Assembly: GCA_000697055.1 (NCBI GenBank)
Contig: JNDT01000831.1
Location: forward strand, 1-64,000
Length of the DNA stretch: 64,000 bases
Source of the DNA: Saksenaea vasiformis B4078
Lineage: Eukaryota; Mucoromycota; Mucoromycetes; Mucorales; Saksenaeaceae
Direction of reading: 5' to 3'
Shown here: positions 23,544 to 34,286 of the stretch, piece after piece
Layout: each line of letters opens with the position of its first letter
How positions within the stretch are numbered: position 1 is the stretch's first letter
Notes under the pieces: model-generated
Told to the model about the DNA's origin: nothing
The model's input: only the letters and a program-made list of their open reading frames with translations
Databases searched by the model: none
Program-made: the position numbers and the translations under genes

Positions 23544-24404
23544 TTACAAAGTCGATGATGATGATTCGTGCAAAACTACACCGTCTTTGCTGACCACGCG
23601 TGAAAAGTACTGAGGAGCCAACACCCCGTCTACACCTGGCGTCAAGATGACATCGTTCGCCGAACGGTAGAATGGAATACCGTCTACATGGAACAAAGGA
23701 AAATTTAGCTACGGGAGAGAACAGCAAAGTACGAAGTACAGCTCCCCACCTGCAATTGCTTTCGCCATATCGATATAAATAAATACATCACTTGCATTTC
23801 TCATGCCTAACGTAAATGTTTGTCTTAAAAATAAAAAGCAGCCAGAACTTCTTTTTTTTTTTTTTTACCACTAATGACGCCTTTATCAGACGGCAATCCT
23901 GGTGCTAAATGAATATGATTCCGATTCATCGTTTTCAGTCCCTGCGCTTGGATGGAGGGCCAGTGTCGACGTACAGTTCCATGCACGACTGTCGGCAAGG
24001 GCTCAGTACATTGGACGAGATCCATGTTCCCCAGTTGACGCATGGAATGACCCTGGGTGGCGCGGATCCACCATGTATCGTCTTGCCATTTCAGTTGATA
24101 ACGTTGCTTGTCATTGGTACGGACAACATACTGTATCGTCTCCACAGTAACGCCTCGGAGTTTAGGCCGTGCCAACTAAGAAAAAAAAATGAGTACAATG
24201 AGAATGGCATGCGGGCCGCATGATCAAGTTGTTCCTTTTTTTTTTTTTTTTTACCAGATCATCGAGTCGTACATAACCATCGGTTGTCATGTCAAGCTTT
24301 TCTTTGACAGCACCATGGCGAAGGATATAGCTCAATAGTTTTGATAATCGTATTGTCTGAGCTTTGTCCAAGACCTCTTCTCCCTTTGACTCGTCAGCCT
24401 GCAT
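23544..24404 (-). CDS. TPT1: tRNA 2'-phosphotransferase
   Basis: Three exons encode the Tpt1/KptA fold: LSKLLSYILRHGA (the RH pair), DGYVRLDDL, RYQLKWQDDTWWIRATQGHS, PTVVHGT, NRNHIHLAPGLP and DVFIYIDMAKAI, ending IPFYRSANDVILTPG...VVLHES. The enzyme moves the splice-junction 2'-phosphate of ligated tRNA to NAD+, making ADP-ribose 1'',2''-cyclic phosphate. It is the last step of fungal tRNA splicing. The key Arg, His, Arg and RxxIH-type residues are all present, so it should be active. I chose the ATG at 24404 because the upstream in-frame extension has no ATG. Introns are around 24178-24252 and 23760-23870. Confidence 0.9.
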
Positions 24405-24530
24405 AATTTCACTCGAAAAAAGAGAAAAAGGCAAGGCTGCGGGTAGATCACTGTTTTAAAAATACGCCACCCACTACACAATGCCCCACTTTCTACATGC
24501 TTTCAATAAAACATAGACAAACAGAGTATG

Positions 24531-24534
<4 letters not shown>

Positions 24535-24561
<27 letters not shown>

Positions 24562-24938
24562 TTTATATAGAACAGCTAGGAAAGGGTCTGCTTGCCATGC
24601 CTCAGGACTTTTTTTTTCTTTTTTTCTTTTTTTTCTAATTGGCAGTGCACATCTCCAGCTGATAAAGTAAACTTGTCCCTATATGCAAGTACAAACAGAG
24701 AAAAATAGAACATAAAAATAGTAGTTATCCATTTTCCTAGACTTACGTGGTTAGGATATGATTTTTTTTTTTGGGGGGGAAAGTGAGGCTTGAGAAGTGG
24801 GGGAAGAAAGGTGAGAAAGATAAAAAAAAAAAACAATGCTTTGACAATGAAAAAAAGATAATAAAAAAATGTAAGAGAGAGAGAGAGAGAGAGAGATAGA
24901 GAGAGAAAAAAAGAGATAGAGAGAGAGAGAGCGAGAGA
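24535..24938. repeat. Microsatellites in RNR1 3' flank: (TA)n and (GA)n
   Basis: A (TA)n run lies at about 24535-24562 and (GA)n/(GAGATA) runs at about 24871-24938. Both lie in the spacer between the TPT1 start and the RNR1 stop, so they are probably in the RNR1 3' UTR or TPT1 promoter. Confidence 0.75.
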
Positions 24939-24961
24939 ATGGCCAAGTTGGTCTAAGCAAA

Positions 24962-27893
24962 TTAACCGCTGCAGCTAATGCAGGCATCCTTGTTGTCCAA
25001 TGAACAGGTCATGGCTGCAAGGTTTTCTTCTTGGACTTTACGTTCTTCAACACTCAAATCCTTCAGTGCAAGTTGATCTACCGTGAATTTGATGGCATCC
25101 ACTGCAGGTCTTGATCGTAAGTAGTACATGCCTGTCTTAAGTCCTTTCTTCCAGGCATAAAAGTGCATCGATGTCAATTTACCAAAGCTTGGTTCACCAG
25201 CAAATAAGTTCATCGACTGCGATTGATCAATGAATGCGCCTCGATCAGCTGCCATATCGATAATGACACGTTGCGAAAGCTCCCACACCGTTTTATAGAG
25301 CTTCTTCAAATCATCAGGAATAGTAGGCACCTGTTGAACGCTACCGTTGTGTGCAATGATGATATTCTTCACTTGGTCGTTCCACAAACCACGCTCAATC
25401 AGATCCTTGAGCAGATGGTGGTTGACCACCTGGAACTCGCCACTCATCACACGACGGGTGTAGATATTGCTCGTGTAAGGCTCGAAACATTCATTGTTGC
25501 CAAGAATTTGGCTGGTACTAGCCGTGGGCATAGGTGCGACAAGCAACGAGTTACGGACACCATGCTTGGCAATCTTGGCACGCAGACCATCCCAGTCCCA
25601 GCGATCAGAAGGCTTGACTCCCCACATGTCAGGTTGTAAAATACCTTTGCTAATAGGCGAACCTTCATACGTCTCGTACGGTCCCAGTTTCTCCGCCAAT
25701 TCACACGATGCCTCCAAAGCAGCATGGTAAATCGTCTCAAAGATATCCTTATTCAGCTGACGTGCCTCAGGAGAATCAAAAGGATAACGCATCAAGAGGA
25801 AAGCATCCGCCAAACCTTGCACACCGAGACCAACACTAGGAAGAAGAAGAAGAAGAAGAAATACATTAGCTTAGCTATAAGAACATGTATGTTACAACAA
25901 CTCACGGTCGGTGTCTCATGTTGCTTCGTCTTGCTTCTTCTACTGGATAGTAGTTGACATTGATCACCTTATTCAAGTTATTGGTTACGATTTTGGTAAC
26001 TTGATGCAATTTTTCAAAGTCAAATGTCTTGGTTTCCATGTTGACATATTTTGGCAAAGCCAAAGACGCCAAATTGCATACAGCAACCTCATCCGGAGCA
26101 GAATATTCAATAATTTCTGTGCAAAGGTTGGAACAAGTAATGGTACCCAAGTTCTTCTGGTTGGATTTCTGGTTACAGGCATCTTTTTGTTTTGTTTGTC
26201 AGTAGGAGATCTCTGGTTTGATCGGTTTTACCTTTGTACAACATGTAAGGCATGCCAGTCTCAATCTGAGCATCCAAAATAGCGAACCAAAGCTTCTGGG
26301 CTTCGACTGTCTTTCTTGCCTTGCCGGAGTTCTCGTATTTGGTATAGAGTTCTTCGAATTCCTCACCGTAGCACTCTCCAAGTCCAGGTGCTTCGTTGGG
26401 ACAGAAGAGAGACCAGGTACCATTGGCCTCCACGCCTAATGTAACAAAAAATATTAGTCGACGATAACATAGATTTGGTTCGGGCAGCCTTACGTTTCAT
26501 GAATAAATCGGGGATCCACAAGCCTAGGAAGAGATCACGAGCACGGAGTTCCTCTTTACCGGAGTTCTTGCGCAAATCAAGGAACTCAAACACATCGACG
26601 TGCCAAGGTTCAAGGTACCTGAATCATCTGGTTATTACATGGGGTTCTCACCTATATTTTCTTTCTCTTTTTTTTTTTAAAAAAAAAAGAATAACTTACA
26701 TGGCAAAGCTTCCATTTCGCTTGCCACCACCCTGGGTCACAAAACGGGCCGTGTCGTTGTACACACGGAGCATAGGAACAATGCCGTTGGATGTACCATT
26801 GGTACCAGCAATGTAGGATCCGGAACCTCGGATTTTTTGGAACCCAACGCCGACACCTCCTGCTGATTTGGAGATCCGTGCGCAAGTCATCAACGTATCG
26901 TAGATTCCCTCAATACTATAGACATCATCCTTGGTGTAAATGCATAAAATTCCAAAAAAAGAAAAAAAAGATAAGCAGTTACCTGTCATCCTTCATTTGG
27001 ACGAGATAGCAGCTGGAAAGCTGAGGACGAGGTGTACCAGCATTGAAGAGCGTCGGTGTAGCATGAGTGAAGTACTTTTCAGACATGTAGTTGTACGTCT
27101 CAATGGCAGCATCGATATCTGTGCCATGAATACCAAGTGCGACACGCATGATCATGTGCTGTGGGCGTTCCACTGTCTTGCCTATGGATAAATTTCAGCT
27201 TATGGGTTTCAAGAGAAAATAAGTAAAAATGTTCTTTCTTTTACCATCGATTTTCATCAGATAGCTGCGTTCCAAGGTCTTGAAGCCAAAGAAGTTGAAA
27301 TCGTAATCTCTCTCATACATAATGGCTTGATCAATCTTGGCAGCATGTTCCGTGGTAAGGTCATACAATTCCTTGGAGACCAAAGGGTTATGACATTTAA
27401 GTTTAGGATGTTGATGATGATAAAGTTCATGCACAACTCGGCTAAACTCCTGATGGGTCTCCTTATGAAGGTTGGACACAGCGATACGGGCAGCAAGTAT
27501 GGCATAGTCAGGATGCGCAGTAGTCATATCAGCAGCCGTTTCGGCAGCCAAGTTATCCAGTTCCACGGTGGTGATGCCTGGGTACATGCCAGATACAACC
27601 TAGAAACAAAGAGAAGAAGATCAATCTCATGCTGTCGAGATGGCATGACTTTATTCACCTTTTGGGCGATCTTGGGAGGCACAATGAAAGCTTCATTCAG
27701 ACCATTACAGAGCTTTCCAATGCGCGAGGTGATCTTGTCAAACAGAACCTGCTCTTTCCGACCATCTAAGATAACAAATTAAGTAAACAGAACGCGAAAT
27801 GACGCGTGAATTTGATCAGGTACAGACGACGCGTTTTTCAAAACAAGACGGTCTGACAAAGTAAGAACATTTACCTCTCTTGATAACAAACAT
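24962..27893 (-). CDS. RNR1: Ribonucleoside-diphosphate reductase large subunit
   Basis: Starts MFVIKR in a 19-nt first exon, then [20 protein letters not shown]. About nine exons follow, with the class I reductase landmarks [92 protein letters not shown] at an exon edge with [38 protein letters not shown] and [19 protein letters not shown]. The C-terminal redox Cys pair reads DACISCSG. The enzyme reduces NDPs to dNDPs with a small subunit that is not in the window. The first intron (27766-27874) carries cell-cycle-type motifs, described separately. Length and motifs fit fungal RNR1. Confidence 0.96.
27793..27834. promoter_or_regulatory. Two MluI cell-cycle boxes and an E2F-like site in RNR1 intron 1
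   Basis: ACGCGT occurs at 27802-27807 and 27829-27834, and TTTCGCG (minus strand) at 27793-27799. All are within 100 bp downstream of the RNR1 start codon. ACGCGT is the MBF site controlling G1/S genes, including RNR1, in yeasts. Placement inside the first intron rather than upstream is inferred from the exon model. Confidence 0.5.
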
Positions 27894-28270
27894 ATTGGTA
27901 TTCTTCTTTCTTTCAATGATAATAAGTAGTTATATAAGAGACGGGTGGCTCTGTTGTTTGTTTTTAAAAAGGCGAAGGAAAAAAAAAAAGAAAAAGAAAG
28001 AGACAGGAAAAAAAATCGCGTCGTGGTTCATTTCATTTTGGATCGCGACGCAAACCTCCTGAGGCAAAACATTTAACCGCTGATAGGAATCGTGGATGAC
28101 CATAGAACCACCAAGTTGGGCTTTGATCGAGAAGTTTACATTGAGATCATCACATCGCATGAATCTAACTTGCCAAAGGTGGGTGGTCACAGTCCCAGAG
28201 CTTATCTAACCATTTACAAAGTTTTATTATTGATGGTTTACCCTGAATCACTGTAATCGGGATTGTTTAT
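27894..28270. other. RNR1 promoter region
   Basis: Spacer of 377 bp upstream of RNR1 and downstream of the 2H phosphoesterase gene. It includes TCGCG-containing sequence near 28015-28050 (ATCGCGTCG and GATCGCGACGC) that may belong to the promoter. The small minus-strand ORF across it has no recognisable motif. Confidence 0.4.
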
Positions 28271-29113
28271 TTAACGGTGATTGCACGGTGGCATACGTTA
28301 TAACCTTTATAGACTCCATCTTGTTCAAACAGATCACGAATAGTAAAGCCAACAGTGACATGTGGTTTGAAGTTCTAAATAAAGTTGTTTTTTAGTGACA
28401 CATCAAATCAAAAACATTTACTTACGTAAGGATCAAAAAGTGCAGGATTGCCTCCGTTGAAATAATAGCAACGGAATATGGCCTCTCGAATTCGAGCGAG
28501 GTGAGGCGAGTCCACAATGATCTGATATACCACGTCTTCTTTATTTTCTACCGGGACAGACACTTTACCGAGACAGACCATTTTAAATGACGACGACTGA
28601 ATGTCATGTTCGCGTGCAATGGCGTTCAGGTCATGAATGGTAAGATTCGCTTTGGCCAACAGCTCATATTCGGGAGGTGTGATCACGGTGATATGTGCTT
28701 CTCCGCGAGACAAAAGTGGCTGCTTAGTTGAGTTCAGCTGGTCGAATAATGGCTTGACATAGCGATAAGGAAGTTCCATACCCAGCCAAGGAGGGTCATC
28801 TAAACCGACACAACACGTCAGGTCGATAGTCGTGTACCTCCCTTTCTTTTGACTTACCATTATGTTCCTTGAAAGGAATATTGCGGGTATGATAGATCGC
28901 TTTTGAAAGAACGACAGGAGGGCCTAGGGAAAAAGAAAGAGACTCGATAAGTTCATCATCGTCTATTTCAAACAGCGCTTTACCTTTCAAAGGTACGCCC
29001 AACGGAGATCGGGAGTACTGATGAGAAGTAGCGGAACAAGTAGCATCCACCACAGAGGAAAGTAGAAGGAAAAGGGGCAGAAGAACCCCGAATAGTGGCA
29101 TGATGTTTTTCAT
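28271..29113 (-). CDS. Secretory-pathway 2H phosphoesterase (LigT/cyclic phosphodiesterase-like)
   Basis: Begins with a clear signal peptide (MKNIMPLFGVLLPLFLLLSS...A). The mature part carries two HxTx motifs about 145 residues apart: EAHITVIT and KPHVTVGFT, the latter across the last exon junction. Around them are WLGMELPYRYVKPLFDQL and IREAIFRCYYFNGGNPALFD. Two HxTx motifs define the 2H phosphoesterase superfamily, which hydrolyses 2',3'-cyclic phosphates or related bonds in RNA and nucleotides. Both catalytic His-Thr pairs are intact. About four exons; stop at 28271. A secreted or vacuolar location is inferred from the signal peptide. The exact substrate is unknown; LigT-like, CPDase-like and 'Swiss army knife' RNA-repair members are all possible. 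Confidence 0.75.
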
Positions 29114-29196
29114 CGTTTAAGAAAGGGAAGAAGAAAAAAAGCGATAAATAAACCCGAGGCGGTTTAAATAAACAAATTTCATTGTCCCAACAACCT

Positions 29197-30655
29197 ATGT
29201 TTCCATCATCCCGGGATTCAACAAGGCTCATTGTTCTCGTGAGCATTTGCCTGCTGTCATTCCTCATTCGTCAAGTGACCTCACAGCAGCAGCCGCCATA
29301 CGATTCAGAACAAGACGATCCTGTTCCTTACGTCGCTCCACCAGTAAACTACACAGACTACTTTAAACCTCTCCATGACGAGTTTGAACAACCTCTCAAG
29401 GGCAAAACACGAATTTATTATATTGCAGCCGAGGAAACCACATGGAATTACGTTCCCAATGAAAAGGACTCCATTCATGATCTCTCGCTCGACACATCTC
29501 CCGCTCGGCTGAAAGTAACCAGCTGTAGGTTTAACCCTGTATTCAATGGAACTACCTTTTTAAGTGTTTCTTTCCTTTTTATATTTTTAGCTCCCACCAC
29601 GATCGGTGCGAAATACATCAAAACACTCTATCATGAATACACCGATGCCACCTATACCAAATTGAAACCAAAGCCATCCTGGCAAGGAAATATGGGCCCC
29701 ATCCTACGAGCCGAAGTAGGCGATACCCTACAAGTCCACTTTTGGAACAAAGGTGCCTATAATTATACAGTCCACCCTCATGTATGTAACTTTGAATTGT
29801 TTCTATATCATCGATTATTCATTTTCCGTTCCTGAATCAAAAATTAGGGCGTCCATTATGCATTTGAGCAAGAGGGAGCCGTTTACAAAGGCGCTGTTGC
29901 AAATGCCTCCGTCCCACCAGGCGGAAGATTTACCTATACATGGAGCGTCATGCCAAGAGCGGGGCCAGGTCCCGAAGATGGCGACTCGCTCGTATGGGGC
30001 TATCATTCGCATGTGCATGACACGGATATGTGAGTCTTATTGGATGTAGCGCTGGTTATAGCTGAGTTTCAGTGTAACAGATACGACGGTCTGTACGGTG
30101 CCATCATTGTGTACAGGGCGGGGCATTTGAATCAGACAACCATAGAGAACGAGATCGTCTCCACCGTGTTCTGTAAGATTACATATCCTTTACAAATTGG
30201 ATTGACATATATACCTTTTTTTTTCTTTATCCTCCAGCCTTTGATGAAAATCATTCCCACCATCTCGAGAAGACGATATCCTCGCTTGCGTCTCAGTTGG
30301 ACATGAAAGCAATTGACCGTGATGTTTCGTCCAAAAGAGCGTTTGAATTCTCCAATATCAAACCCTCCATCAATGGCGTGATGTATGGCGATTTCAACGA
30401 TTTGTCATTCGCAATCAACAAGACGGTGACATGGTACCTGTTGGGCTGGGGTAGTTTCCTCGATATCAGCTATGTTAGCTGGGAGGGCGCACATGTCACG
30501 TTGTTTGAGAAACAAGTGAACCATGTCCGACTTCTTCCCGCGACATTCCACACCGTACAAGTGAGACCTCTCAAACTTGGAAAGTTAAAATTTGGCTTCC
30601 TCGACAATGAAAATGGCGCATTAGGCATGTCCATGCTCTATCGCGTCAAGCGATG
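29197..30655 (+). CDS. Two-domain ceruloplasmin/hephaestin-like cupredoxin protein, second domain copper-free
   Basis: Signal peptide (LIVLVSICLLSFLIRQVTS), then an A-type cupredoxin domain: RIYYIAAEETTWNYVP, KYIKTLYHEYTDATY, GNMGPILRAEVGDTLQVHFWN, TVHPHGVHY, ASVPPGGRFTYTW and WGYHSHVHD...GLYGAIIVYR. This is ceruloplasmin/hephaestin domain 1, including the HPHG and HSH trinuclear-site ligands. The second domain keeps the fold (INGVMYGDF, TWYLLGWG, LLPATFHTVQV, LGMSMLYRV) but lacks the His-x-Cys-His type copper ligands: the expected Cys/His stretch reads LKFGFLDNENG. About five exons. A complete multicopper oxidase needs ligands from a partner domain, so this protein may dimerise, bind copper only partly, or be non-enzymatic. 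Confidence 0.8.
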
Positions 30656-30803
30656 ATCATGTTGCGTGGGTTACTCGCGAACAAATTGCATATTACATAA
30701 TAAAATGGGGCCAACATGGGCAGCAAATGAATGGTCTATGTACAAAGATGAAAAAAAAAGAGCAGTAGAGAGGGGGGGGCGATGGATGGGAAAATCGGCT
30801 AGC

Positions 30804-32153
30804 TTAATCTTCCAAACCTTCCAGCGCAAGCGCTTCCAGCGTTCGACTAATAGGTTCTGCAGCAAGCCGTGTTCTGCTATCTTCACCCATCTCCTCAAAC
30901 ACAAAACCGTCATGCCCGTCTTCTCCTTCGTAGAAACGTGAATTACGACCAAATTCCACCTGCTCCAAAGCATCCATCATCACGCCATCCACATCCACAT
31001 CGACGTCAACCAAGTACCGGTCTTGACTAGAGCTCTGCTCGGTAACATCCTCATTCGCCACGTCGCTGTCAATAGCAGATTGCCGCATTGTTATCTGAGG
31101 TGAGGGAGTAAAAGCAATGTCTTCAGAACTAGCAATAGAGGATCCTTTGTTGGAACTCGATGCAGTAGTTGGCGGTTGAGGTGTGCTGACTCCCGTTGAG
31201 CTTGCCGAGAAATGCGATACAGGTCGATGTCGCGTACTCGCTGTCGACGCGTCAAACAGATTATCCAGTAGATCTGTCGCACCCAGATTAGAAACTGTCA
31301 GCCAAATTGTCATTTACCATTTTTGCGTTTTTTGTAATAGTCCTCCTTTTCCTTCTCTTTTCTTTCCTTCAGATCCCTCAGCTCTCTTTCTTCCTCCGTC
31401 ATCATTTCAGGATTGAGAAACTTTAATCGAAGACACGAATGTTTCCTAAAATTGACCTGTCCACCCCATAGCCAATGCGGTAAGATGGATGGGATCGTGA
31501 TTTCAAAGTTTCTGAAATTCTCGACAAATTCGAACTCTTCAGAAGCAATGACATTGGTATGGAGGTATCTGAACTAAAATGAGGTTCTCGTCGAAAAAAA
31601 AAAGGACCATAGCCCTTTATCTACCTGGAAAATTCGCTCATAGCGCTGGATGAACTCCACATTTGTAACTTCCTCAAACATGCCACCACTAATCCTGTCA
31701 CGTCGGCTCCGTCGAGGCAATGGACGTATAATGGGTGATTGGCTGGGTCGATGATGATCTTTTGATAGAGATAGGTCATGAACAAGTGCTGTACACCTTG
31801 TTTTTCTCGTTCTTCTTCTTCTTATTACCTGGAGCGCCATTAATGTTTTGTTGTAGCTGAGTGGGATATTGTCTTCTTTCATCTTGTCAACGGCTAGATG
31901 CAGCATGTGAATGCCTTGCTGTTCACAGAATTGCTGCATTTCTGGAATGAGTTTGTCAGGAATCAAGGAAAGAATAGTTTTGAGGCGTAACCTTGGTGAA
32001 GCGATGATGAGCAAGAGCTCCTTCCCTCTCTCTCCTTCTCTCTTTCTTTCTCTACCTCTTAAGAAAACGCATATTCCGTGCTTTTGGGTATCCTCCTCTA
32101 AATACATTTTCTTCCACAAGTGCATAACGAAACGGAGGTATAAGATCCATCAT
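30804..32153 (-). CDS. OCA6: OCA6-like dual-specificity phosphatase family protein lacking the catalytic Arg
   Basis: Starts MMDLIPPFRYALVEENVFRGGYP; Met at 32150 is equally possible. Then NMRFLKR, LRLKTILSLIPD, NIPLSYNKTLMALQ, DPANHPLYVHCLDGADVTG, VACLRKLQMWS and a WLWGGQVNFRKHSCLRLKFL region. A Ser/Thr-rich acidic tail of about 170 residues ends ALEGLED. This is the SIW14/OCA family of atypical Tyr or inositol-pyrophosphate phosphatases. The P-loop has the Cys (HCLDGADV), but the position of the invariant Arg of C-x5-R is Val. I recall this loop as typical of OCA6-type members, so it may be a pseudophosphatase or scaffold. About five exons. Confidence 0.75.
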
Positions 32154-32639
32154 GGTTGCTGGTCAAATAACTCGAAAGAAAAAAAGAAAAGGCCAAACAG
32201 CAGGTGATGGCGCTTGGCGGACTTGAATCTTGAAAAAAGTCAGCGTTATCTGTTTTATTATGAGGATCATCCTATTTGGATTATGACACAACGTGGCGAT
32301 TATGTCGGGGTAAGTGTTTATCGGATTGACTATTCGCACCTGTTGAATGCCAACAGTAGGGGCTTTTTCTTTTTCAGTGATTATCCTTAGACTTTAGTAA
32401 CAAAACATGCAAAGAAATAGGTTGAACGCGTTTAAGCAAAAAATTTTATGCAGGTGTGGATGGTTCAGACAGTATGAATGACTTGTATAAGAAGATGACA
32501 AAGAGAAAAAACTTTCGAGTTCTGATGACGCATGGATGATAAAACACGAAGGGATCCTTATCTTCCTGTTTCCGGCAGCGGGCTCACCAGCGGTAATGGT
32601 CGAATTCGTTGTAGAGGGATGGAAAGAGAAAAATAACAT

Positions 32640-33732
32640 TTACAGTTCGTTACCGATAGTAACCCAGTAGTCTCTCAGGTTGTTCTTACGGCCAAAAATC
32701 TCCAGGTATTTGCCTATGCAGTGTATATATATATATCAGAATAACATGGTGATGATCGTCTATTTCTTTCTTTTTACCATCTGGTACGAGTTCCTCGATC
32801 AATTCGTACAATTCTTCCGGTTTTTGACTTTGTCCTCTTCGTTCTGAAAAAATAACATCGGAACCGACTGAATGGCGACAGTTTGGTGGGTCATCACCCT
32901 TCTTGCCAACAAGACATGTTTCTTTTGCGTGCTGTAAATAATAACCGTGACCTTTCGCCATACGTCGGTTTACGGTCTGTTTTACCCATGTGATATCGTC
33001 GACATAGCTTCAAAGCAATGAATCCTCTATTTTCACAACCTTAACCCCTCCCATCACCTACGTGTATCCCCATCGTTCCATGAGTTCAAATGCCTTGGCA
33101 TACTTGTTATTGATAACCCAGATAAAGATAAAACCATTCTTTTGCAATTTGGGTATAGGGATCTCTTCAATGCATATATCGGGAAGTTGTTGGTACGCAA
33201 TAGCCACCTAGAAGATAGAAGTCAGTCAGACAGGATGTTTTGGATAGAACAACAGCATACACCACGTGTAGGGGCGTGCGTCGCAAGCTGCCATGGAGGG
33301 TCGGCAACGATCACGTCAAACTGAACTTCGGCGGCTAAGGACTAAACCAGTTTACGATTAAGCTAGGTTTCTTTCGAGGCATGTTTTAGAAGGACTCACA
33401 TCCCAGTCAAAGGTCATGACGTTGGCTTTAATAGGAACACACCATTCGGGTGCCTCAAATTCCTCCAGATCTGACAGAGTCGCTTCAGCAAACAAGAGCA
33501 TGGTTGTTGATAGTTTACCTTGTTCATCAAGTTCTTCGTCAGCATTTTCCTGCTTGTTGCCAATTTTCTCTTCCAACGTAGCGATCTCTGTCTGTAACGC
33601 ATCGATTTGCAGTTGCAATTCGATTTCTCGTTGTAGTAAGCTTTTGAGTATTGAGTCGGTGATGTTATCATCGTTCATGTCATCCCGGTCAACACCGGAA
33701 GCTGATGAGGGCGTAGTTTCCCTTGACGACAT
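32640..33732 (-). CDS. MT-A70 family adenine-N6 methyltransferase (METTL3/IME4/MTA1-like)
   Basis: An N-terminal acidic region and coiled coil (SLLQREIELQLQIDALQTEI) lead into the catalytic domain. This contains VPIKANVMTFDWD, FDVIVADPPW (DPPW codons 33291-33302), IPKLQKNGFIFIWVINNKYA, MERWGYTYVDDITWVKQT, GYYLQHAKETCLVGKKG, SDVIFSERRGQSQKPEELYE and YLEIFGRKNNLRDYWVTIGN. The order and DPPW motif match METTL3-type enzymes, which transfer a methyl group from SAM to adenine N6. There are no N-terminal CCCH zinc fingers, and the protein is short, about 310-330 residues. That resembles the MTA1 branch linked to DNA 6mA in ciliates and early-diverging fungi more than full METTL3. RNA m6A remains possible. 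About five exons. Confidence 0.85.
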
Positions 33733-34286
33733 GGTAAACGATTCGTTGCTAGAAAAGGCGCGTGGAAAAAATAAAAGACGCGAGAAAAAATACGTGTTTT
33801 TTTCGGGACGGGATTTTAACTTGTTGCGGGATTGGTTAAAGTCTCAATGGATCTGCTGTACTGTGGCTCTGCCCTCCTTGCAAGGATGTATACCACAGGA
33901 AAGTTAGATCGCTAAAGGTTGAAAGAAGTGTTCAAAAGAAACTGTATGTTTCATAAGGAAAAAAGACAAGGCTTCTTTCTTCTTTTCTGCACCGTCCTCG
34001 GTGATTACTCCCCCGTATGTATTTCGACTGGACCATCTTGTATCCTTATTTTTGTTATGAAGACATCACGCTATACTACTTTCGTTTCTAAATGCCTTTC
34101 AAATTTTGAAAAATGTTCTTAAGCTCTGAACGAATGCACACGTATAGCGATATTCATAATAATAATAATAATAATAATAATATGCAACCGAATGTGTATT
34201 GCAGGCAAGAGAAAAGAGTCTCGAAATCTCAGCATCAAAGATCATGCTGCCGTTTATTCCTAGGCTTATGTGGACGGGAATACTGC
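33733..34286. other. Intergenic, includes (TAA)n repeat
   Basis: Promoter side of the methyltransferase gene. It contains an AAT trinucleotide repeat at about 34157-34182. No gene was recognised. Confidence 0.4.

Noticed and set aside
24940..24962. tRNA-like D-arm sequence (GGCCAAGTTGGTCTAAG)
   Set aside because: No anticodon arm or T-arm follows; the next bases are the RNR1 stop and coding sequence.
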